Assembly (NCBI RefSeq): GCF_000717715.1
Contig: NZ_JOAI01000025.1
Coordinates: 47,694-111,693 of the forward strand
Length of the DNA: 64,000 nucleotides
Direction: 5' to 3'
Source of the DNA: Streptomyces sp. NRRL B-24484
GTDB taxonomy: Bacteria > Actinomycetota > Actinomycetes > Streptomycetales > Streptomycetaceae
Every line of letters begins with the position of its first letter. Position 1 is the first letter of the stretch. Positions 35,202 through 42,400 of the stretch are shown one piece after another. Position numbers and translations under genes: made by a program. The notes under the pieces are model-generated. The model was not told the DNA's origin. It did not search any database and saw only the letters and a list, made by a program, of their open reading frames with translations.

Positions 35202-35956
35202 CGGGCCGGCCCCAGGGCCCGGGCCGCCTCGGCCGCCACCGCGGCGGACCGCAGGACGAAGTGCAGCCGGCCGACGCCCAGCGCCCGCAGGGCCGGGCCG
35301 TGGTCCAGCGCGACGAACCCGGCCGCGGCGGTGGCGAGCAGCCGCCAGAAGGCGATGGCGGGGGAGTGCAGCGGGGTGGGCAGCAGGCCGATCGACTCCC
35401 GCAGCCGCAGGCAGTGGAACGGGATGTGCCGCAGCTCGTCCGCGGCGATCCGGCCGGCCACCTCGGCGACCAGCCCGTCCGCGGCCCCGTCCCGGACGGC
35501 CCGGTAGTACGGCACGGCGACCACCTCGGCCACCAGCAGCACCATGAGCTCCAGCCGCAGGCCGAGCATCCGCCGGAAGCGGACGAAGAGGGCGTCGCTC
35601 CAGTGCGAGCCGAGCAGCGGGGTCCCGGCGGCCGCCAGGAGTGCGGCCAGCAGCCGGGCGTGGTTCTGCTCCTCGGCGACGAACAGCCGGACGGCGGCGG
35701 CGTAGTCGGGGTCGCCCGCGGCCTCGGCCTTGGCGATCAGCCGGGTCCCGTCGCCGTCCTCGCCGACCTGGAACTTCTGCAGGCTGCGCAGCAGGGCCGC
35801 GGAGGCCCGGGCGCCCCGGGACCAGTCCGGGTCGCCCAGCCCGGCGCGCCAGGCCGCCTCGGCGGTGAAGTGCGCCACCCAGCAGGCGAAGTCCAGGCGG
35901 TCGAGACCGGTCGGGGAGCCGGCGCCGGTGCCGGTGCCGGTGGGGGCGGCGGTCAT
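35198..35956 (-). CDS. ferritin-like di-iron protein
   Basis: 252-aa helical protein. Two ExxH-type clusters, VAEEQNHARLL (about 105-115) and ADELRHIPFHC (about 180-190), are spaced as the metal ligands of a four-helix di-iron protein. A hydrophobic helix (LRLELMVLLVAEVVAVPYYR) lies between them. Such proteins can be oxidases, hydroxylases or iron-storage-like, and the reaction here is unknown. It sits between two membrane-protein genes with ATGA and GTGA overlaps, so a membrane-linked oxidation system is a reasonable inference. The ATG at 35956 overlaps the upstream stop. Confidence 0.72.
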   Translation of the reverse strand: MTAAPTGTGTGAGSPTGLDRLDFACWVAHFTAEAAWRAGLGDPDWSRGARASAALLRSLQKFQVGEDGDGTRLIAKAEAAGDPDYAAAVRLFVAEEQNHARLLAALLAAAGTPLLGSHWSDALFVRFRRMLGLRLELMVLLVAEVVAVPYYRAVRDGAADGLVAEVAGRIAADELRHIPFHCLRLRESIGLLPTPLHSPAIAFWRLLATAAAGFVALDHGPALRALGVGRLHFVLRSAAVAAEAARALGPAR

Positions 35957-36513
35957 CGGACGGCCGCCGGGGCGGTGAAGCCGTTGGGCGCGGTGACGGC
36001 CCGGGACCACTCCAGGCGGCGGATCTCCCGCAGCACGATCAGCAGCGGAACGGCACCCACCACTCCGAACGACATGTCGACGAATCGCCAGTACAGCGGG
36101 ATGCCGCGCAGCGGGCCGCAGATCAGCGCCAGGGGCAGGATCCCGGCGCAGGCCAGCAGCGCCCACCGGATCACCCAGACGTTGCGCACCGGGTCGCGCA
36201 GCGGCCCCCAGAACGCGGCCGCGATCACCAGGTGCGCGAAGGCGAGCCAGTCGGTGCCGTAGGCGAGGAAGGGGTAGCGCGCGTTGGTGTCGGCGATGCC
36301 GTCGCGGACTAGGCCCGCCCGCTCGGCGAGGGCCGGCCAGTGCCCGCCGAGGCCGCTGCCGTCGACCGCGGAGGCCAGCCAGCGGGCCTCGGACTCCAGC
36401 GGGAAGGCGGTCAGGCCGCTCAGGACGAGGCAGACGATGAAGATCCACAGCCAGGTGCGGATACGCCGCAGCGCGGCGTCCCGGTCCACCGCCGGGTCGG
36501 TGTCCTTGGTCAT
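35953..36513 (-). CDS. four-helix membrane protein, first gene of the ferritin-like operon
   Basis: 186-aa integral membrane protein. Hydrophobic segments lie at about 20-40 (WLWIFIVCLVLSGLTAFPL), 88-105 (WLAFAHLVIAAAFWG), 115-135 (WALLACAGILPLALICGPL) and 145-165. FPLESEARW and DTNARYPFLAYGTDWLAFAH are notable periplasm-facing stretches. The ATG at 36513 lies just 23 bases from the first of two palindromes at 36536-36570, which likely control this operon. The family is not recognised. Confidence 0.7.
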   Translation of the reverse strand: MTKDTDPAVDRDAALRRIRTWLWIFIVCLVLSGLTAFPLESEARWLASAVDGSGLGGHWPALAERAGLVRDGIADTNARYPFLAYGTDWLAFAHLVIAAAFWGPLRDPVRNVWVIRWALLACAGILPLALICGPLRGIPLYWRFVDMSFGVVGAVPLLIVLREIRRLEWSRAVTAPNGFTAPAAVR

Positions 36514-36535
36514 GGCCCGACTCTAGACCCGGGAA

Positions 36536-36570
36536 TTGAACACGTTCAAGTAGGAAACTGAACATGTTCA
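36536..36570. promoter_or_regulatory. twin TTGAAC-N2-GTTCAA palindromic operators
   Basis: TTGAACACGTTCAA (36536-36549) and TGAACATGTTCA (36559-36570) share the half-site TGAAC/GTTCA. Their centres are 22 bp apart, about two helical turns, as for paired dimers of a TetR-like repressor. They lie 23-57 bp upstream of the ferritin-like operon start and about 93-127 bp upstream of the condensin-like cassette start. No regulator gene is adjacent. Confidence 0.72.
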
Positions 36571-36662
36571 ACATGGCGGCGGGCGGCGCCCGGGGCCGTC
36601 GGAACCGGGGCAAGCAGGCTCGTTTCGGATGTTGTCGGTGCGAACCTCTAACCTTGTCCACC

Positions 36663-38195
36663 GTGACCGCCATCGCAGACCAGTCCGCCGAGTACGAGCT
36701 CCGGCCGCCCGCCGCAGCCGCCCGGCCCGCACCCGGCCCGGCCGCCGACGAGGGCCTCGCCCGCCGGCTCAAGGCGCTGGCCTGCACCGCACCGCTGCAC
36801 GACCTCGACGCACGCAAGGTCAACCTGGCCGGCGAGTACAGCTCGTACACCATGGCCGAGGTCGGCCTCGCGGTGATCGACCTCGTCACGCTCAACATGG
36901 ACTTCGACACCGGCGCCGACCGCGACATAGTGCTCGGCCGCCTCCACCCCCGGATCGCCGCGCAGAACCCGACCCGCAGCACCGCCGAGCACGAGCGGGT
37001 CGGCCGCTGGGTGCTGGAGTCGCTGATCAACGTCGGCAGCGTCGACCGCGGCTTCCGCGCGGTCTACGGCACCTTCGCCCCGGACGGCGCCTACGTCCGC
37101 CGCGACTACGACTTCAAGCTCGTCGAAGAGGTGCCCGGGCCCGACGGCGGCGTCTACCTGCGCACCACCGACGAGGCCGTCAACGTCCTCGTCGGCGCCC
37201 TCGACACCGACGTCACCTCCGCCCAGATCGCCGCCGAGGTCAAACTGGAGGTGCTGATCCGCCGCGGCCGCCTCGCCGACGCCCAGCTCGCCGCCGAACA
37301 GGCCCGCTACCGCACCGTCCAGTACGCCGAGACGCTGCGCCGCGCCCTGGAGGCCACCCGCCGCAACGTCCGCGCCGTCGACTGGATGGAGACCGTCCCC
37401 GACCTCATCGACGAGGCCCTGGACCACATCGCCGACCGGTACCGGCACGAGAACGCGATCCTCACCAACATCCGCAAGGCCCGCGACGAGAGCATCGACC
37501 CCGAGCACAAGCGGCGCGCCGCCGAACTCGTCGACATCGTCAAGGACTGCATCCGCCGGCACACCCAGCTGCAGACCCGCCTGCTGGAGGCCGGCCCGCT
37601 CTTCCGCGCCGAACAGGACCGCCAGGCCTTCGCCGCCCCCAGCGCCCGCAGCGGCATCGACCTGTACGGCCACCTGCTCGCCCCGCTGCTGGAGCTGCCC
37701 GTCGAGCAGGCCGTCCGGCCCACCGACGCCTTCTTCGCGCGCGGCGCCGGACTGCGGACACCCGTCTCCGTCCGGGTCGCCGACCTCGTCGACCTGCTGC
37801 TCACCCCGCCCGTCGAACGCGAGCACCTCGGCGCGGAGCTGCCGGAGCCGGACCTGGTCGCCACCCCGGACGACAGCCGCTTCAGCGAGGCCCAGCTCGA
37901 AGCCGCGCTCGACCTGCTCGACCTGCCCGCGGACGCACCCCGCCGGCTCTCCGGACTGCTCGCCGACGCCCGCCGCCAGGACCCGGACCTGCCGTACCTG
38001 GTCGCCCTGCTCGCCGTCCACGCCGCCAGCCCGCCGGTCGGCACCGCCTACCGCCAGGGCGAGGAGCGCCTGCTCTTCGCCGTCGACGACGGCACCCACC
38101 TCGACGACCCCGAATTCGGCGGCGCCGACCTCATCGTCGGCAGCGCCCTCCTCGACGCCGCCGGCATGGCCGCCGACCGCAAGGAGGCCGGCTGA
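36663..38195 (+). CDS. condensin-like cassette subunit A (MksF/JetA-position protein)
   Basis: 510-aa helical protein. I chose the GTG at 36663: the frame is open back to 36564, but the upstream part lies in the operator and has poor codon bias. TAACCT at 36647-36652 ends a few bases before the GTG, so a leaderless mRNA is possible. The N-domain (EYSSYTMAEVGLAVIDLVTL) looks winged-helix-like. DEAVNVLVGALDTDVTSAQI is followed by a long charged helical region (about 175-320). Later helices include LYGHLLAPLLELPVEQAV. Its place ahead of a small winged-helix protein and a giant SMC-like ATPase fits a kleisin-type MksF/JetA subunit. Sequence similarity to those families was not directly visible, so the assignment rests on context. 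Confidence 0.6.
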   Translation: MTAIADQSAEYELRPPAAAARPAPGPAADEGLARRLKALACTAPLHDLDARKVNLAGEYSSYTMAEVGLAVIDLVTLNMDFDTGADRDIVLGRLHPRIAAQNPTRSTAEHERVGRWVLESLINVGSVDRGFRAVYGTFAPDGAYVRRDYDFKLVEEVPGPDGGVYLRTTDEAVNVLVGALDTDVTSAQIAAEVKLEVLIRRGRLADAQLAAEQARYRTVQYAETLRRALEATRRNVRAVDWMETVPDLIDEALDHIADRYRHENAILTNIRKARDESIDPEHKRRAAELVDIVKDCIRRHTQLQTRLLEAGPLFRAEQDRQAFAAPSARSGIDLYGHLLAPLLELPVEQAVRPTDAFFARGAGLRTPVSVRVADLVDLLLTPPVEREHLGAELPEPDLVATPDDSRFSEAQLEAALDLLDLPADAPRRLSGLLADARRQDPDLPYLVALLAVHAASPPVGTAYRQGEERLLFAVDDGTHLDDPEFGGADLIVGSALLDAAGMAADRKEAG

Positions 38196-38225
38196 TGCCA
38201 CGGCTGACACGAGCGGGACACCCCC

Positions 38226-38464
38226 GGGGGCGTGTGGGGGCACCTCCCGGCCGCCAGGCCGGGGGAGAACCGCGCAACTCGGCCGTGGCCGACCGTACGG
38301 GCACGGCCCGCCTCCAGGGGCGTGTGGGGGCGCCTCCCGGCCGCCAGGCCGGGGGAGAACCGCGCGAAGCGGAAGGCCCCCATCCCGCACCCGCCCCACC
38401 ATCGGCTGCCCCTGCCCCCGGACTGCGCCACTCCCGGGTTGCGCAGTTTCCCGCGCCCCTGGCG
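38226..38464 (+). repeat. duplicated 50-bp hairpin repeat plus inverted half inside the condensin-like cassette
   Basis: Two near-identical units at 38226-38275 and 38316-38365 are spaced 90 bp apart. Each reads GGGGCGTGTGGGGGC, then a CTCCCGGCC-gcca-GGCCGGGGGAG hairpin, then AACCGCGC. At 38436-38464 GGGTTGCGCAGTTTCCCGCG is the inverted partner. The whole 316-bp gap (38196-38511) between the first and second cassette genes is filled by these elements. The same family occurs at about 3.2 and 10.6 kb. It could attenuate or process the mRNA between the genes. No gene is seen. Confidence 0.85.
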
Positions 38465-38511
38465 CCTGCCCCTCGACAGCTCGTGTCCCGTTCCCGCAAG
38501 GAGTCCCGTCC

Positions 38512-39384
38512 GTGACGATCAACCACGATGCGGCGTGGGCCCCCGAGGCCGAGCCGGTGGCGGCGCCCGTCACCCCCGCCGACGTCGCCGATGCCGCCCG
38601 GCTGGTCTCGTTCGGGCTGCAGGCCAAGCTGCTCCCCGCGCGGGACGCCGAGTACGCCGAGCTGGTCCGCCGCTTCCGCGAGGACCCTCCGTTCGCGCGG
38701 CTCGCCGACGCCGTCGCCACCGGCATGGGCCTGGTGGTCCTGGAGGTGTCGCCGCGTGCCGGCATGGCCGTGGCCGCCGCCGAGGACTCGGTCTTCGCGG
38801 TGCGGATGGGCGACTACTCCCGCCGGGCGGCCTCCGAGTCCGCCGACCGCTTCCTGCACGGCCTCGCGCACCTCGCGGTGGCGGCGCTGGCCTTCCCCCG
38901 TCCCGAGGACCTCGCCGACGACGGCTACCTGGGCCGGGTCACGGTCAACGGCGTGGACGCCTTCGTCCGGCAGGCGTGCCGCCGGCTGGAGGAGCGGGCC
39001 GAGGCGCAGGGCGAGGTCACCGACCCGGCCAGCGACGCCCCCGGCCTGGAGGCGGCCTGGCGGGTGTGGGCCCGCCGCTCGTCCACCGGTGCGACGAAGG
39101 ACGCCCGCCGCCTGGCGGGTTCCACCACCGGCATCGTCTCCAAGGCGGTGCTGTTCCTGGTCGACTCCGGGTTCCTGCAGAAGACCTCGGACGACGCCGG
39201 CGGCACCTTCCGCACCACGGCGCGTTATCAGTTGCAGGTCCGCGACCTGGCCGGTTCGGCCGCGATGGCGGAGCTCACCGACCTCGGCGTCGTCCCGGTG
39301 ACGGACGGCACGGCGACGCTCATGCCCGCCGACGACTCCGACGAACTCGTCGCCGACGCCGGCCTGCCGTTCCACTCCCTCTGA
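38512..39384 (+). CDS. condensin-like cassette subunit B (MksE/JetB-position protein)
   Basis: 290-aa protein. The GTG at 38512 follows AAGGAG. The N-terminal half (LVSFGLQAKLLPARDAEYAE, FARLADAVATGMGLVVLEVS) is helical. The C-terminal half contains STTGIVSKAVLFLVDSGFLQ followed by TTARYQLQVRDL. This helix-turn-recognition-helix plus wing pattern resembles the winged-helix domains of MukE/MksE/JetB subunits (a segment of the form LxxxGFLxK...RxxLxVRDL). Its size is in the usual range for such subunits. It lies 104 bp before the SMC-like gene, same direction. Function is inferred from fold pattern and position. Confidence 0.6.
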   Translation: MTINHDAAWAPEAEPVAAPVTPADVADAARLVSFGLQAKLLPARDAEYAELVRRFREDPPFARLADAVATGMGLVVLEVSPRAGMAVAAAEDSVFAVRMGDYSRRAASESADRFLHGLAHLAVAALAFPRPEDLADDGYLGRVTVNGVDAFVRQACRRLEERAEAQGEVTDPASDAPGLEAAWRVWARRSSTGATKDARRLAGSTTGIVSKAVLFLVDSGFLQKTSDDAGGTFRTTARYQLQVRDLAGSAAMAELTDLGVVPVTDGTATLMPADDSDELVADAGLPFHSL

Positions 39385-39488
39385 CCCGCCGCCCGAGCCC
39401 ACCCCGACACCCCACCGACGACACCCCGTCCCCGACACTCCGCGCCGGTCCCCGCCGACCGGCACCCACTCTGGAGAACCGCAGCACC

Positions 39489-42400
39489 ATGTACGAGCTC
39501 AACCGGGTCCGCCTGTACTCGATCGGACCGGCCGGTGCCCGGTACGCCGACACGGTCCTCGACCTGCGCGGGGTCGGCGAGCCGGTGGCGGAGCCCGTTC
39601 CGCAGCAGATCGGCCTGTTCGGCGCCGAGCCGGACGGGCCGCGCCGCCGCCCGGCCCCGGCCGGCGTGCTCTTCCTGGAGAACGGCGGCGGCAAGTCCGT
39701 CCTGCTGAAGCTGATCTTCTCGGTGATGCTGCCCGGCCACCGCAACACCCTGGGCGGCGCCAGCTCCGGCGTGCTGCGCAAGTTCCTGCTCGCGGACGAC
39801 TGCGGCCACGTCGCCCTGGAGTGGCAGCACACGGTGACCGGCGAGCTGATCGTCGTCGGCAAGGTCAGCGAGTGGCGCGGCCGCCAGGTCTCCTCCGACC
39901 CGCGGAAGTTCGCCGAGCTCTGGTACTCCTTCCGGCCCGGCCCCGGGCTGACCCTGGACTCCCTGCCGGTCGCCGAGCGGGTGAGCCTGGCCGGTGACCA
40001 GAAGGCCCGCGGCCGCCGCCGCACCATGAAGGGCTTCCGGGACGCCATGACGGAGGCCGGCAAGGCCTACCCGTACCTCGACCTCACCTTCGAGGAGATC
40101 CACGACCGCTGGAACGAGCACCTCGGCGACCTCGGCCTCGACCCCGAACTCTTCCGCTACCAGCGGGAGATGAACGCCGACGAGGGCGAGGCGGCCGGCC
40201 TGTTCGCGGTGAAGCACGACGCCGACTTCACCGACCTGCTGCTGCGCGCCGTCACGGACACCCGGGACACCGACGGCCTCGCCGACCTCGTCCACGGCTT
40301 CGCCGCCAAGCTCGGCCGCCGCGCCGAACTCACCGCCGAACGCGACTTCACCGCCGGCTCGCTGGACCTGCTGCAGCGGATCGTCGACGCCACGGCCGCC
40401 CGGGAGACCGTCCGCGAGACGCACCGCTCCGCCGAGCGCCGCACCCGCCGCCTGGCCGGCGCGCTCGGCGCCCGGGCCGGCGCCGAACGGGACCGCGCCC
40501 AGGACCTCGCCGTGGAGGTCGCCGCCGCCGCGAGCGCCGTCACCGCCGCCGAGTCCGACCGCACCCGGCACTCCCTGATCACCGCCGAACTCACCCACCG
40601 GCACGCCACCCTGGCCCTGGCCGCCGCCACCGGCGAGGCCGCCGCCCTGCGCCGCGAGCTGACCGAGGCCCGCACCCTGCACTCCGCCTGGCAGGCCGCC
40701 GAGGCCGTGCTGCGGCACCGCGCCGCCGCCGACCGGGCGGCCCGGGTGTCCGCCGCGATCCGCGAGGCCGAGCTGGATGCCGCCCCGGCCCTCGCCGCCC
40801 GCGCCCAGGCCGCCGGCGCCCTCGCCCGCGCCCTGGAGACCGCCGCGCTCGCCGCCGAGGCCCGCGCCGACCAGGAGGAGCTGCGCGCCGGCGAACTCCA
40901 GGAGGACGGCTCCACCGCCCAGTCCGAGGCGACCGCCGCCGCCACCGCCGCGCAGAAGGCCCGCAGCGAGGCCGAGCACCTGCGCCAGCGCCTCGCCGAG
41001 GTCGAGCAGGAGACCGCCGCCGCCGTGGAGGCCGGCTGGATCGACGCCTCCGAAACCGCGTCCAATCCTCTGGGTGACCCGGCCCGCGCCGCCCTGCACG
41101 CCTCCGACGCCGAGAAGGCCGCGACCGCCGCACTGGAGCAGGTCCGGGGCGCCGCCGAGCAGGCCGCCGCCCGGCTCCGCGAGTCCGCCGCCGCCGAGGC
41201 CCGCGCCGAACTCGCCGCCGCCCGCGCCACGGACGCCCGCGCCGCCGCCGAACGCGCCCTCGCCGCCGAGCGGCGCACCGCCGCGCTGCTCGCCGCCGAG
41301 CCCCGGCTCGCCGAACTGCTCGCCCTGACGCCCTACCAGGAGGGCGCCGCGGAGGACGAGGGCTTCCTCACCCCCGCCGTCCTGGACCGCAGCGCGGAGG
41401 ACCTGCGCGAGCAGCTCGACCGGGCCGTCGCCACCGCCGAGCGCACGCTGTTCGACCTGCGCACCGCGGCCGCCGACGACTCCCGGATCCTCGCCGCGCT
41501 CGGCGACGGCGGCCTGCTGCCGCCCGGCCCCGACGTGCTCGCCACCGTCGAGTACCTCGGCGAGCACGGCATCCCGGCGCTGCCCGGCTGGCGCTACCTC
41601 GCGCAGTCCGTCGACCCGGCCGACCACGACGCGATACTCGCCGCCCGGCCCGAGCTGGTCGACGGCGTGGTGGTCACCGACCCGTCCTCGCTCGACCGCG
41701 CCCGCGAGGCGCTGCAGGCGGCCGCCCTGCTGCCGCGCTCCACCGTCGCCGTCGGCACCTCCGCCGCGCTGATCGCCCCGATCCAGGACGAGCCGCCGTT
41801 CTTCCTGGTCCCGCCGAACCCGGCCATGCACGACGAGCGGGCCGCCGACGACGAGCGCCGCGAGCTGCGCGGCCGCGCCACCGCCCGCGAGGAGCACATC
41901 CGCGAACTCGCCGCCCGGCTCGGCCACGACCGGGCGCTCGCCGCCCGGCTGGCCTCCTGGCACGCCCAGTGCCCGCCCGGCACCCTCGGCGAGCTCGCCG
42001 ACGCCGTGAGCGCTGCCGGCGAGCAGGCCGAGACCGCCGCCGCGGTGCTCGCCGCCGCCCGTGCCGAGCACGCCGAGGCGGAGAGCGACCACGCCGCCGC
42101 GGCCGGCGCGCACGAGGAACGCCGCGAGGCCGCCCAGCAGGCCCGCCGCCGCGCCGACGCCCTGGCCGGCCTGGCCTTCCGGCTCCGCGAGCGCGCCACC
42201 TGGACGCGCCGGCAGCGCGAACTCGCCGAGGACGCCGCCGAGTGCGACCGCCGCCAGGCCGTCTGCGCCGAACGCGCCCGCACCTGCGACGAGGACCGCC
42301 GCGCCGCCCAGCGGGCCGCCGACGACGCCCGCCGCACCGCCCGCACCCTGCGCGCCGAGCGAGTCGAACTCTCCGCCCTCGCCGAGGACGCCCCCGAGCC

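Noticed and set aside
36564..36662. Upstream extension of cassette subunit A to ATG 36564
   Set aside because: That ATG lies within the second palindrome, and the extension (Gly/Arg-rich then Cys-rich) lacks GC3 bias. GTG 36663 is preferred.
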